A DNA stretch of 64,000 bases from Salinimonas iocasae (GCF_006228385.1 NZ_CP039853.1:186001-250000); one strand, 5' to 3'. Counted from the first letter of the stretch, positions 45,499 through 55,302 are shown. The notes: generated by a model from the sequence alone, not told the origin. A program made the numbers and translations.

Positions 45499-45543
45499 TG
45501 ATTTGGTCACTCGGGCAATTGAGAACAATCCACTATTGATAGG
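45491..45543 (+). pseudogene. AbiEii-type toxin gene, truncated by the transposon end at 45544
   Basis: ATG at 45491, inside the AbiEi stop region, begins MISDLVTRAIENNPLLIG, as AbiEii toxins do. Eighteen codons later the transposon end TGTAGCGG starts, and a stop follows. The remaining ~250 codons are not found on the far side of the element at 52161. Confidence 0.7.
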
Positions 45544-46001
45544 TGTAGCGGCCTGACATCTTATTTTGCCTGACCCGATTTTATCAGCATGTTCTGACCC
45601 ACAATCATTGATTCTACCCTATGAGGCTGGCTCACTTTAATTAAGAATGGAACCACATTGATTAACACTGGGACTGATTTCATCGGCTTGGGCCCACTTT
45701 AATCGACTCTAAATTGGCAGTCCTGCTTCACGCATTTCAGCTGTCATTTCTTTCGCTCTATTTGGTTCTAGCCCTCCAGAGAATAATTTTCTTATTTCGG
45801 ATGGGCGATAGCGGAATTGTTCAGCAATGACGCGCTCATTGTAACCATGCCTGATAAGTGTCGGTTCAATTTCATATATGCGGCTAGACAGTGTTTCCTC
45901 CAAAAGGTCAACATTGATAGGTTTTATACCGACTTTGTAAGCTTCTTCTAGGGCTAATGTTAGATGTTGTTCTACCTGAAGAGGCGTACTGAGATGTTCA
46001 G
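45544..46001 (-). repeat. Inverted copy of the transposon's ATPase end (partner 51703-52160)
   Basis: About 165 bp of terminal non-coding DNA with repeated CTGAC(CC) motifs, then codons for the last ~97 residues of the ATPase (45709-46001 minus, ending RAKEMTAEMREAGLPI). The match is close to exact in the coding part. The coding part is cut by the IS5 insertion at 46002-46005. Confidence 0.92.
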
Positions 46002-46005
46002 CTAG

Positions 46006-47198
46006 GGAAGATGCGAATAAGTCCTGAATGTGAGATCATAGCTGCATAGTAAATCACAGCCATTACCGCCCATGAGCCAACAGTTAACTTTTGCCGATAG
46101 TGAGTTTTCCAGCAAACGTCGCCAGACGAGAAAAGAGATTTTCTTATCCAGAATGGATAACCTGCTGCCGTGGTCTCAACTGCTGGAAGTGATTGAACCC
46201 TTTTATCCTAAAGCAGGCAATGGCAGACGTCCGTATGCGCTTGAGACCATGTTTCGCATTCATTGTATGCAGCAATGGTATAGCCTCGGTGATGAAGCGA
46301 TGGAAGATGCGTTATATGAAATTGCTTCGATGCGTCAATTTGCGCAACTATCACTGGATAAAGCCATTCCTGACCGCACAACCATTATGAACTTCCGGCA
46401 CTTGCTGGAAAAACACAAGCTGACTCGCCAATTATTCAAAACGGTCAATCAATGGCTGTCTGACTGCGGTGTGATGATGACGCAGGGCACACTGGTGGAT
46501 GCCACGATTATTGAAGCCCCCAGCTCCACTAAAAACAAAAAGAATGAACGTGACCCGGATATGCATCAGACCAAGAAAGGTAATGAGTGGCACTTCGGTA
46601 TGAAAGCCCATATCGGTGTGGATGCCAAGAGCGGTCTGACTCATACGCTGGTGACCACCGCCGCCAACGAACATGACCTGAATCAGATGAAGAACCTGTT
46701 GCATGGCGATGAGGAATTCATCTCTGGCGATGCTGGATATCAAGGCGCAGAGAAGCGTGAAGAACTTAAAGAAAAGGATGTGGAATAGCTGATTGCTGAG
46801 CGTCCCGGAAAAGTTCGGGCACTGAAAAAGCATCCCCGCAAAAACAAAACTGCCATCAACATCGAATATTTAAAAGCCAGCATTCGGGCGAAGGTGGAAC
46901 ACCCGTTTCGCATCATCAAATGCCAATTTGGTTTTATCAAAGCTCGCTATAAGGGATTGATAAAAAATGACTCACAGTTAGCCATGCTATTCACCTTGGC
47001 GAACCTGTTTAAAGTAGACCAGATGTTACGACGACAGCCAAGATCTGTCTAAAATCCGGGAATAGCCCGGAATAAGGCCAAAATCCTGCCTAAAACAACG
47101 GCATATTGGCCTAAATTGCAAAATTAGAGTTTAAAAATTAGGCAGGTGATGCTGCGGCTTAACTAAGCGTTAAACTGCGGGACTTATTCGCAGTTTCC
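46006..47198 (+). mobile_element. IS5-family insertion sequence, 1193 bp
   Basis: Inverted ends GGAAGATGCGAATAAGTCC (left) and GGAAACTGCGAATAAGTCCC (right, minus strand) are flanked by CTAG on both sides (46002-46005, 47199-47202), the usual IS5-type target duplication. Sequence left of the IS is the ATPase gene copy, but on the right that gene does not resume, so a deletion followed insertion. Confidence 0.85.
46072..47052 (+). pseudogene. IS5-family transposase with an internal stop
   Basis: Codons run [20 protein letters not shown] to EELKEKDVE, then TAG at 46786-46788 where the family has Trp (TGG), then [18 protein letters not shown] to the end at 47052. The DDE residues ([34 protein letters not shown]) are present but split by the stop. 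Otherwise full length (~326 codons). Confidence 0.9.
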
Positions 47199-47289
47199 CT
47201 AGTTTGCGGCTAGTTTTGCGGAGCAGGCTGACTATGGGCTGAAACCTTTGTGTATTTACTGAATCTGGTAAGATTTCTAATCACATTTG

Positions 47290-47600
47290 GTATTTAGTGC
47301 AATTAACGAAGCAATTGCTGCATCGCTGAACTTGAGGAACAGTTTTGAGCAACTGGAGAACCGCAATTTTTGGAGGAACAGTTTCGCCTGGTGCAGCAGA
47401 AGCAGGATGGGAAAAGCAACAAAGCCAATGTAACCAGGGCTGGGGGAGCTGTTTAATGAAACAGAAGAGATAGCCGCTGAACCTAACACTGAGCAGGAAG
47501 CTATTTACTCTGTCCGCACAAAGCGCAACCCGCTATCCCAAGCACCGCGTTAGGACGTGATAGTTCACGATATTGCTGAGGAAGATAAAGTCTGCTTTCA
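47290..47600 (+). mobile_element. IS66-family transposase (TnpC) N-terminal relic
   Basis: Frames interrupted by stops and shifts read EEQFRLVQQK, LFNETEEIAAEPNTEQEAIY and DVIVHDIAEEDKVC, the N-terminal zinc-finger/leader part of IS66 TnpC. No ends or downstream catalytic part remain. Confidence 0.7.
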
Positions 47601-47833
47601 CTCTCCTATATTTTCTTTGTAATTAATTCAGGATAATAAGGAATTATTACAAATCTTTTAAGTACCTCCAGATCCTAAGAGCGCAGAGATGCTTCAATTT
47701 AAGCTGCCGGCAGCTTGGTGCGAGGGGAGTATTAGAATTTCATACGCACGATAACAAGCGACTGGCATAAATGCTGCTTGCCTACAAAGTTCCGAAGTTA
47801 GGTGTATAAACCATAAACAAGAGGAAATAATTT

Positions 47834-48163
47834 ATGTCTCATAATAAATTTACTAGTTGTATTGAAGCTTGCTACAAATGTGCAACTGCCTGCGACCATT
47901 GTTCAACTGCCTGTTTGCAGGAGCCTGATCCTGCGAAAATGGCAGATTGCATACGTGCAGACTTAGACTGTGCTGATATCTGTCGGCTAGCTGCGGCAGC
48001 AATGGCGAGAGGAAGTGAGCATGCCAAGCAAATCTGCCGTCTCTGTGCTGACATATGTGAAGCTTGCGGTGAGCTTTGTGCTAAACACGAACCGGATCAT
48101 TGTCAAGAATGTGCTCGTGCTTGCAAATCTTGTGCTGATGAATGCCGAAAGATGGCTGCCTAA
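47834..48163 (+). CDS. Four-helix-bundle copper-binding protein (Csp / DUF326)
   Basis: The 109-residue protein is full length with 19 cysteines, mostly in CxxxC and CxxC spacing along helices (IEACYKCATACDHCSTACL, ICRLCADICEACGELCAKH, CQECARACKSCADECRK). This is the pattern of cytosolic Csp3-type copper storage proteins that line a helical bundle with Cu(I)-binding thiols. No signal peptide, so cytoplasmic. A good GAGG precedes the ATG. It sits between transposon parts and is the only non-transposition cargo in the element. Confidence 0.93.
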   Translation: MSHNKFTSCIEACYKCATACDHCSTACLQEPDPAKMADCIRADLDCADICRLAAAAMARGSEHAKQICRLCADICEACGELCAKHEPDHCQECARACKSCADECRKMAA

Positions 48164-48741
48164 GCTAAGTAAACCGTACTTTGGGAGCGCAGAAGACACA
48201 TCTAGCGCAAGAGTTTCTTCATTGCGCTCTCAATATTGAGAAACACCTTTCATTAGTCCAGTATATTGGCTCGTATGGGTGACATTGAGGTCAGTTCATG
48301 CTTCTTAAGTACCGTATATTTTTGATATTATCCGCTAGAACCCTTCTTTCAGCAGAGGTCATTTTTTTGCTCGATTTTAGTTGAGGTTTCGGACCCTAAG
48401 AACCCACTGTATTCTTCCGATTCTGCTCGTATTTACTGAGGATTTAATCTCATTACTGATGCTAATCAGGTTCGACTGCTTGTTGCCACTGTATTAAAAA
48501 CTCCTTTATGACTTCCTCATCTACTTGAATTAACAAAGACATGCTCACCAGGTAGTAGTATCCCATTGGCTTGGGGCTACTTGCATACCATTATTTATTT
48601 GGAAACTGCTGAGGAATCAAAAATATCTGGTGCAATTAAAGTATACCCTTAACGCACTTTCAATTATTTAGTGCATTAATTCAAAAAATAAACCTATAAT
48701 GCACTCACATTAAGACACCATTGTAAAACGCACTGAAATCT
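48164..48741. other. Non-coding region before the resolvase, with repeated AAYGCACT motifs
   Basis: No supported gene in 48164-48640. Close to the resolvase start there are four AA(C/T)GCACT motifs, at 48651, 48698 and 48727 in direct orientation and one inverted at 48670-48677. They form TTAACGCACT...AGTGCATTAA and neighbouring half sites. This looks like a resolvase (res) site and/or operator. Confidence 0.6.
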
Positions 48742-49377
48742 ATGTTTCGAGTTTATGGGTACCTAAGAGCTTCAACCGAAGAGCAAGATGCAACCAGAGC
48801 TAAAGCTGAATTAGAAAAATTTACCGAACAATTAGGGTTCGGCGTTGCTCACTGGTTTATTGAAAATGAATCCGGCGCAAAATTACAACGGCCTGAACTT
48901 TTTAGGTTACTGGATATCGCCATGCCTGGTGACGTTTTATTAGTTGAGCAAATAGACAGGCTAAGCCGACTCAAAAGTGAAGATTGGGAACAGTTGAAGC
49001 GGCTGATTAACGATAAGAATATTCGTATTGTTTCACTTGATTTGCCGTCCAGTTTCGCATTGATGCGCAACGCTGATGAATTCACTGAACGCATTCTCTC
49101 TTCAATTAACTCAATGATGCTTGATTTCCTTGCTGCCTTTGCCAGAAAAAATTACGAAGAGCGACGCAGGATGCAAGCGCAAGGGGTCGCCAAAGCCAAA
49201 ATAGAGGGGAAGTATAAAGGCCGTCGCGAAGACAAAGACTTGCATAGTAGGATATTGCAACTTCTCGATGATGGACGTAGTTATAACTTCATTGAAAGGA
49301 CAATAAGTTGCTCTAGGCACACTATTTCTAAAGTTAGCAAACGCCGTAAGGCAGCACTTGAAGAAGAGGTTCTGTAA
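48742..49377 (+). CDS. Serine resolvase of the Tni-type transposon
   Basis: The 211-residue serine recombinase has catalytic Ser in YGYLRASTEEQDA, the LVEQIDRLSRL and PGDVLL blocks, the E-helix EERRRMQAQGVAKAK and a C-terminal helix-turn-helix (SYNFIERTISCSRHTISKV). In Tni elements it resolves cointegrates at a res site just upstream. The transposase gene starts 7 bp after its stop. Confidence 0.92.
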   Translation: MFRVYGYLRASTEEQDATRAKAELEKFTEQLGFGVAHWFIENESGAKLQRPELFRLLDIAMPGDVLLVEQIDRLSRLKSEDWEQLKRLINDKNIRIVSLDLPSSFALMRNADEFTERILSSINSMMLDFLAAFARKNYEERRRMQAQGVAKAKIEGKYKGRREDKDLHSRILQLLDDGRSYNFIERTISCSRHTISKVSKRRKAALEEEVL

Positions 49378-49384
49378 CTGTGCC

Positions 49385-51034
49385 ATGAAAGCCAAACGGA
49401 TTGCGCCAGAGGTACTTTTAGATCTGTCTTCACGGATGGAGCTATTCCCTGCGCGTTCCGATGAGCGCAAAAACATTGTTAAATCAGCATGTGATTTATA
49501 TGGTGTTTCCAAAAGCACTCTTTATCGGCAACTACGTTCTGTAAACAAGCCCAAACCACTGAAGCGCACAGATTCAGGCAAATCAAGAGTCATTCCTATA
49601 TCTGAGATGGAGAAGTATTGCGAGATTATTGCCGCGTTAAAAATTCGCACCACCAACAAGAATGGACGGCATATCTCTACGAATGTTGCTATTGATTTGC
49701 TGGAAAGTACGGGTGTTGATTCAGAATACGGTTTTATCAAGCTAGAAAAAGGTAAGCTCAGCAAAACAACCGTTAACAGGTATCTAGCGCAATTTGGGTT
49801 AGACAAACGCAACCTTATTAAAAACTCGCCGGCCGTCAGGTTTCAGGCTAGACACAGCAACGAGTGCTGGCAATTTGATTTAAGCCCTTCTGACTTAAAA
49901 AGTGTAGACGAACCGCTTTGGTATGACGAATCTAAAGGTCTGCCTATTTTAATGCTTTACTCTGTCGTTGATGATAGAAGCGGCGTTTGTTATCAGGAAT
50001 ACCGAAATGTTCACGGTGAAGACGCAGGTAACGCGCTGCGCTTCCTTTTTAATGCCATGTCCCCCAAGTCAGACCCAGATCTGCCCTTCCAAGGGATCCC
50101 ACACATGATTTACATGGACAACGGGCCAATTGCACGAAGTCGGGTGTTTCAGTCTGTGATGAAGTACTTAGGCATTGATGTGAAGATACATATGCCAGAT
50201 AGCAAGGATAAACGGCGAAAAACTGCTAGATCAAAAGGTAAAGTAGAAAGGGCCTTTCGCACAGTAAAAGAATGCCACGAGGTCCTTTATCACTTGCGAG
50301 AGCCAAAGAACGAAGTCGAAGCTAATCAGATGTTGAGCGATTATCTGAAGAAATATAACGACCATCAACATCGAGCAGAGCCACATTCTCGGATGGAGGA
50401 CTGGCTTCAGAATATCGACGGTGCTGTTAGACAAATGTGCAGCTGGGAGCGTTTTTCATCTTTCGCACGCGAACCTGAAAAACGGAAAGTAGGTATTGAT
50501 GCCAGAATTCCCGTTGACGGCAGTGTATATGAGGTAGATCCCGACCTCGCAGGTGAACAAGTCGTACTTTGGTGGGGCCTGTTTGACGACGAATTGTATG
50601 TTGAACATGATGGACAACGATACGGTGCTTATTTCCCGATCAGTGGTCCAATTCCGTTGTACCGATATCGTAAGTTTAAACAAACCAAAACAGAGAAGCG
50701 GCTTGGAAAACTCGAAACGCTAGCAAAGTCACTTAAATTACCGGACTCTGAAAACGATGAGAATCACCAAGTTATTTTGTCAATGAAGAACGTAGTTGAG
50801 CCAGTACCAACGCGAGAATTTGATGATCCAGACCCGTTTAACGAAAAGCGGTTTGAAAACATACTGAAAGCCAAGCTTGCCATATCCAAGTATTTAGGTA
50901 AACCCTTGACAATACTTGCGCAAGGCGACAGAGATATGATTGATGCTATTTTGTCTGAGTCTTTAGATAAAGAGGCTGTCATGAAATGGATAAAAGAATA
51001 TTTCCATAATAGGAGTGGAGAACATGCAAATTGA
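49385..51034 (+). CDS. TniA/TnsB-like DDE transposase (Mu-type integrase)
   Basis: Start ATG at 49385 (MKAKRIAPEVLLDLSS); a TTG-started longer reading overlaps the resolvase. The 549-residue protein has N-terminal DNA-binding domains (YGVSKSTLYRQLRS), an rve core with CWQFDLSPSD, IYMDNGPIARS and KGKVERAFRTVK supplying D, D, E, and a Mu-type C-terminal barrel (VDGSVYEVDPDLAGEQVVLW). It overlaps the ATPase gene by 11 bases. Confidence 0.9.
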   Translation: MKAKRIAPEVLLDLSSRMELFPARSDERKNIVKSACDLYGVSKSTLYRQLRSVNKPKPLKRTDSGKSRVIPISEMEKYCEIIAALKIRTTNKNGRHISTNVAIDLLESTGVDSEYGFIKLEKGKLSKTTVNRYLAQFGLDKRNLIKNSPAVRFQARHSNECWQFDLSPSDLKSVDEPLWYDESKGLPILMLYSVVDDRSGVCYQEYRNVHGEDAGNALRFLFNAMSPKSDPDLPFQGIPHMIYMDNGPIARSRVFQSVMKYLGIDVKIHMPDSKDKRRKTARSKGKVERAFRTVKECHEVLYHLREPKNEVEANQMLSDYLKKYNDHQHRAEPHSRMEDWLQNIDGAVRQMCSWERFSSFAREPEKRKVGIDARIPVDGSVYEVDPDLAGEQVVLWWGLFDDELYVEHDGQRYGAYFPISGPIPLYRYRKFKQTKTEKRLGKLETLAKSLKLPDSENDENHQVILSMKNVVEPVPTREFDDPDPFNEKRFENILKAKLAISKYLGKPLTILAQGDRDMIDAILSESLDKEAVMKWIKEYFHNRSGEHAN

Positions 51035-51995
51035 AGTCATGGAACACTTTGGTATAAAGAAGTATTTTCGTGATGCAGACTTCTTTGAAACTGACACGGC
51101 CAAAAGGTTATTCAGACAACTCAAAAAGATCATACCTGAAGGCCAGCTCATCGCACTGACTGGTGTTGTCGGTATTGGCAAAACTACCTACCTAGAAAAA
51201 ATACAAAAACAATTAGCTGCTGAAAAAAATGTGATAGTCGCAAAGTCACTCTCAGTGGAAAAATCCAAGACAAATTTAACCACTTTGATCACAGCGTTGT
51301 TTTACGATGTTTCAGGTGATAATGGCTATCGGGTACCAAAGCTTGGCGAAAAGCGCGAGCGAGATTTGCAGGAGCTCATCAAGAAGAGTAAAAAGCCTGT
51401 TGTGTTATTTTGTGATGAAGCCCATGACCTGCACCATCGCACACTGACAGGTCTTAAACGCCTAATGGAAGTCATCCATGAGGGCGGCGGCAAGTTATCT
51501 ATTGTATTGGCGGGCCACCCTAAACTTAAAAATGACCTGAAATCTCCCACAATGGAAGAAGTTGGCTACCGCACGGTTACCATGTCTCTCGATGCCTCGC
51601 AGGGTATTTTACGCGACTATATTTACTGGCTCCTGGATAAATGCACCAATGACAATGTAAAACCAAAAGACGTTATTGAAGACCAAGCAGTGGATTATCT
51701 AACTGAACATCTCAGTACGCCTCTTCAGGTAGAACAACATCTAACATTAGCCCTAGAAGAAGCTTACAAAGTCGGTATAAAACCTATCAATGTTGACCTT
51801 TTGGAGGAAACACTGTCTAGCCGCATAGATGAAATTGAACCGACACTTATCAGGCATGGTTACAATGAGCGCGTCATTGCTGAACAATTCCGCTATCGCC
51901 CATCCGAAATAAGAAAATTATTCTCTGGAGGGCTAGAACCAAATAGAGCGAAAGAAATGACAGCTGAAATGCGTGAAGCAGGACTGCCAATTTAG
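51024..51995 (+). CDS. TniB/TnsC-like AAA+ ATPase
   Basis: Start at ATG 51024 after AGGAGTGGAG (a GTG at 51015 is also possible). The 323-residue AAA+ protein has Walker A GVVGIGKTTYL, Walker B VLFCDEAHDL and sensor-like VLAGHPKLK. The C-terminal region resembles a helix-turn-helix (HGYNERVIAEQFRYRPSEIRK). It probably selects target DNA and activates the transposase. Its last ~97 codons are duplicated in inverted orientation at 45709-46001. Confidence 0.9.
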   Translation: MQIEVMEHFGIKKYFRDADFFETDTAKRLFRQLKKIIPEGQLIALTGVVGIGKTTYLEKIQKQLAAEKNVIVAKSLSVEKSKTNLTTLITALFYDVSGDNGYRVPKLGEKRERDLQELIKKSKKPVVLFCDEAHDLHHRTLTGLKRLMEVIHEGGGKLSIVLAGHPKLKNDLKSPTMEEVGYRTVTMSLDASQGILRDYIYWLLDKCTNDNVKPKDVIEDQAVDYLTEHLSTPLQVEQHLTLALEEAYKVGIKPINVDLLEETLSSRIDEIEPTLIRHGYNERVIAEQFRYRPSEIRKLFSGGLEPNRAKEMTAEMREAGLPI

Positions 51996-52160
51996 AGTCG
52001 ATTAAAGGGGGCCCAACCCGATGAAATCGGTCCTAGTATCAATCAATGTGGTTCCATTCTTAATTAAAGTGAGCCAGCCTCATAGGGTAGAATCAATGAT
52101 TGTGGGCCAGGAAGTGCGGATAAAATCGGGTCAGACAGAATAAGAAGTCAGGTCGCTACA
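51703..52160 (+). repeat. Right-hand arm of the 458-bp inverted repeat
   Basis: Inverted partner of 45544-46001. It contains the ATPase 3' end, then the terminal region with spaced CTGACC-type motifs (transposase binding sites by analogy) and the end TGTAGCGACCTGAC (minus strand). Confidence 0.9.
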
Positions 52161-52654
52161 GCTATTGGGTGACTGATTTTACTTACATCCGTACCTACGA
52201 AGGCTGGCTATATCTTACTGTGGTTATCGACTTATTCTCGCGGCGCGTCGTTGGATGGACAATGAAAAGTAGCCCCAAAGCTGATTTAGTCATTGATGCT
52301 CTGTTGATGGCAGTCTGGCGTCGCCGACCCAAAAAGAAAGTGCTGGTTCATTCAGATCAGGGGATTCAATATACCTCATCTGATTGGCGTTCCTTCCTAA
52401 ACGAGCACAACCTGGAAGCCAGCATGAGCAGGAAAGACAACTGCCACGACAATGCCGTTGCCGAAAGCTTTTTCTCTTTGCTTAAAAAGGATCGGGTGAA
52501 AAGAAAGATCTACTCTACGCGCGCTGAGGCGAGGGCTGAGATATTCGATTACATCGAAGGATTTTACAATCCCAGACGCAATCATGGTACAAATGGAGGG
52601 CTTTCTCCAGTCAGATATGAAAAGCAGTATTATCAGCAGCTTGAAGATGTCTAG
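52161..52654 (+). pseudogene. IS3-family OrfB, 5'-truncated at the transposon end
   Basis: Directly after the transposon end the frame reads YWVTDFTYIRTYEGWLYLTV, then FSRRVVGWTM, VHSDQGIQYTS and NAVAESFFSLLKKD, the catalytic half of an IS3-group transposase, to the stop at 52654. The N-terminal half and orfA are missing. The matching left half is not at the other side of the transposon. Confidence 0.88.
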
Positions 52655-52872
52655 AAAATTGGGGGCTTACCACATCATAGTACGTCTTTATTCTGCCAAA
52701 TCATACACTTAGCAGTTCGCAAAAGTGGTAGGTGAAAAGTAATGAAGTTCGTTATATTGAACTACACTGCTTGGTCTAAGGTGCAGACAACCGTGAGCGT
52801 TTGGCGGGTCGGAGATTTGCTCTTTCCTGCCATCAATTAAATGACTACCACATCGTGTTTGAGATGTACGAC

Positions 52873-54186
52873 TTAGCTATTCAATAATGCAACGACTTTG
52901 CGTTTGCACGCTAGAGCCCCATCAGCTATCGATGTTCCCACCGCCACATCAAAATGTGCGTTTGCCTCTTCGAAGGTTTGTGCAAGTGCTGTTTCAATGT
53001 TATCCGTTAAAAACGACAATATGCTAAGAGTGTCGTCTTGGCTCAGGCCTAAGTAAATGCCATGAGCTAACCAATGTCGCGCGGTGATATCATGCCAACG
53101 GTAGTGTGTGTTTTTACTATGCACCTTCATCGCCATTTTTATCTTCTGACGCTGAATGTTTCCCTGACCAAAATAAGGATAAGCACTGATCACATCGTAG
53201 AACGGCGTCAGCCGGAACCCATCGGCATTAAGCGAAATACTAAAATTTTTCGCGTGGCCGTCGATGGCTGCAAGTAACCAGAAAACAACCTGAGACTGGA
53301 AAAAAGCGAGCCTGTCAGCATAAGCATTGGATGAATGGCTAAGTAGATCCATAATTGCTGCTGCCCCGGGACCGCCGTTTTCCTCATATTTCGAGCCGCT
53401 GGCCATGCCCAACGCCTGGCAGAAATCTTCCTGCGGCAACCTAAGGATATTATCGCGCTGTAACCGTCTATCAAAGCGTTCAACGACCAGGACTTTTTGA
53501 TCTTCAAATTGTGCAATCTCAGCCTGTGCAACCGTTATATCCAGATGGCGCATGAAGGCCAGACAAAACCATTCATTGTCTACGCTCGATGACAAATCAA
53601 TGCGTAGGTTTTCATGGTGTCGAATTGGCGGTTTAAAGATATGGGTGGTCGGGGTTGATTGATGCGGCCGGCACCACGTGTTATTCCACCACGTCAGCGC
53701 CGTTTTTTCCTGAGCGCCGGCCAAGGAGATACGAAAATCTTCATCTGAGTTCATTCCCAGCATTTTTTCAAGCCGCGCTTCTCGGATTGTTTCTGCCACC
53801 TGGGCTTCTGAAAGTGGCGTCATTGCCAAAGGCGGCATTTCCTCTTCCGGGGGCTGATTCGTGAAGGTTAATGCACCTACACAATCTTTTCCTACTTCGG
53901 CGAGCAAATCAAATGGCTTGCTGCTGTTGGCGCCGAGCCGGTCAACCATGTGCTGGCGAATAGCATCGGCATCCGGTAACAGGTTATCAAAATAAGCGTG
54001 AACCGCATCGGTTTTTATTTCGGACATCTGCATAGGTAAACTAAGCGATATTGCTCTGCTACCTTCCATGCTCATCCACTCAGGAGCGTATTTAAAGCTC
54101 ATTCGCCCACTTTTTAGGAATAGCTGCCCTACTACATAGCCGTTCATTGAACAGTAAAGGGTTTGAGTATGTGATTTCCTTCCCAT
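52873..54186 (-). CDS. hipA: HipA-type Ser/Thr kinase toxin
   Basis: The 437-residue protein has an N-terminal HipA_N domain (NGYVVGQLFLKSGRMSFKY), the segment FRISLAGAQEKTAL that forms the P-loop/autophosphorylation motif, catalytic AAIDGHAKNFS and metal-binding FYDVISAYPYF. HipA in E. coli phosphorylates glutamyl-tRNA synthetase and causes persistence. It overlaps hipB by one base (TAATG), so the antitoxin is translated first. Appears intact. Confidence 0.95.
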   Translation of the reverse strand: MGRKSHTQTLYCSMNGYVVGQLFLKSGRMSFKYAPEWMSMEGSRAISLSLPMQMSEIKTDAVHAYFDNLLPDADAIRQHMVDRLGANSSKPFDLLAEVGKDCVGALTFTNQPPEEEMPPLAMTPLSEAQVAETIREARLEKMLGMNSDEDFRISLAGAQEKTALTWWNNTWCRPHQSTPTTHIFKPPIRHHENLRIDLSSSVDNEWFCLAFMRHLDITVAQAEIAQFEDQKVLVVERFDRRLQRDNILRLPQEDFCQALGMASGSKYEENGGPGAAAIMDLLSHSSNAYADRLAFFQSQVVFWLLAAIDGHAKNFSISLNADGFRLTPFYDVISAYPYFGQGNIQRQKIKMAMKVHSKNTHYRWHDITARHWLAHGIYLGLSQDDTLSILSFLTDNIETALAQTFEEANAHFDVAVGTSIADGALACKRKVVALLNS

Positions 54187-54428
54187 TAGAAAGACAGCGA
54201 CCGTTTAGTAATAGTATTTTGCGGTAGCTCTACTTTGATATCCAGATTTAATGCCGCGCTAAGTTTAAGTAGCATATCGACCGACATTTTTTCAGGCATG
54301 GTTTCACAGTTAGAAATTACGCGTTGATAAACACCGATTTGCTTAGCAAGCTCAGCTTGATTCATTTTTTTGGCTTTACGAGCATCCCTTAACAGTGCAC
54401 TCAGATCTTTAGGGGTGTTTATTTTCAT
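54186..54428 (-). CDS. hipB: HipB-type Xre antitoxin
   Basis: The 80-residue protein has an HTH_3 fold (LLRDARKAKKMNQAELAKQI, RVISNCETMPEKMSVDMLLKL) and a short C-terminal tail with LPQNT. It is expected to bind HipA and repress the operon at the palindromes upstream. Confidence 0.93.
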   Translation of the reverse strand: MKINTPKDLSALLRDARKAKKMNQAELAKQIGVYQRVISNCETMPEKMSVDMLLKLSAALNLDIKVELPQNTITKRSLSF

Positions 54429-54449
54429 GGATAACTCTTATCAGATGTT

Positions 54450-54513
54450 TGTATATTCCATAATATATACATGAAACAGTATAAAATCAAAATATACCAT
54501 TATATGTATAATG
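54450..54513. promoter_or_regulatory. AT-rich inverted repeats, candidate HipB operators
   Basis: TGTATATTCCATAATATATACA (54450-54471, imperfect) and CATTATATGTATAATG (54498-54513, perfect 7-bp arms) precede hipB within 90 bp. They differ from the E. coli TATCC-N8-GGATA operator, so this is by position only. Confidence 0.5.
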
Positions 54514-54544
54514 TCTTTTTATACTAAAGGATGTATAAATACGG

Positions 54545-55302
54545 TTTCCATGCTCTACCCCAACCCCGTCACTACTCGGTAGTGTTGACATTAAGTGATG
54601 CAAGAACCTAACTGACACCAAGTAGCGCAAATGACCGGTAGATTTGAAAAACTACCATTGATGACCGGAGTTACCGGCATCTATTTAAGCTACGCCCGTC
54701 TTCTGTGTACTATCTGGTGGTCAATCCCCTGACAAACGACCTACATTTCACACAGCGCACGGTTCTCACCGGCACATTTGCAACCAATAGGATACTTTCG
54801 CTCCAAGCACCGGTCTTATCAGACAACAAACAGCAATTTTTCCAATGCAATGCAACAACAAAACTCTATAATCAATAATATTACGGCACCATACCCTATA
54901 AAACCTAACACATGAACCCACCAAACACCCCCGCACTCTGGCGCCAAACATCAGTGACATACTCTGAACAAACTTGCTCAAATCCGCCCTACCGCACTCC
55001 GTCATAGAATCAACTTTACGCACTCCCTACCCGGCCGCCTTTACACCATACCCAACCCCGCTGACACCCTCTCGGGATACCCCGTGCTCTTTTAAAGGGG
55101 AGCAAACGCCACCCTGCCCGACAGGCGCGAAGCGCGCGCGTCCGGCAGCTCCGCTGCCGGTAGGTTTTGCAGAAGTGCTAAGAGGTATGGTGCCGTAAAA
55201 TAATTGGGGTTTGGCCCGTTTCCTCTTGTCACTGATTCGTTTATGATGCCCCGCTCGCTTTATAGTTAGGAACGCCGGCGACATTCGCAAAGGAATAGAG
55301 AT
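54545..55302. other. Gene-poor region with GC-rich palindromes
   Basis: No supported gene. From 55110 the GC content jumps, with a perfect hairpin CCGGCAGC-TCC-GCTGCCGG at 55142-55160 and GCGCGAAGCGCGC just before. A GC-rich island in AT-rich surroundings could be mobile-element debris or a structured site. The promoter for the nuclease gene should lie near 55200-55300. Confidence 0.4.

Larger units (their letters stand above)
45544..52160. mobile_element. Tni-type transposon module bounded by inverted copies of one end
   Basis: The right part (48742-52160) holds resolvase, DDE transposase and AAA+ ATPase genes in the order of Tn5053/Tn402-like Tni systems, then a terminal region ending TGTAGCG at 52160 (minus). 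At 45544 the same terminal region starts in inverted orientation with 293 bp of the 3' end of the ATPase gene. The two 458-bp copies enclose IS5, IS66 debris and a copper-storage gene. Flanks differ (AbiEii left, IS3 right) with no target duplication. A true left end upstream of the resolvase was not found. Confidence 0.75.

Noticed and set aside
55027..55290. Leftward 87-codon frame over the GC-rich palindromes
   Set aside because: Its length is explained by the GC-rich palindromic block; no ribosome site or homology-like motif.
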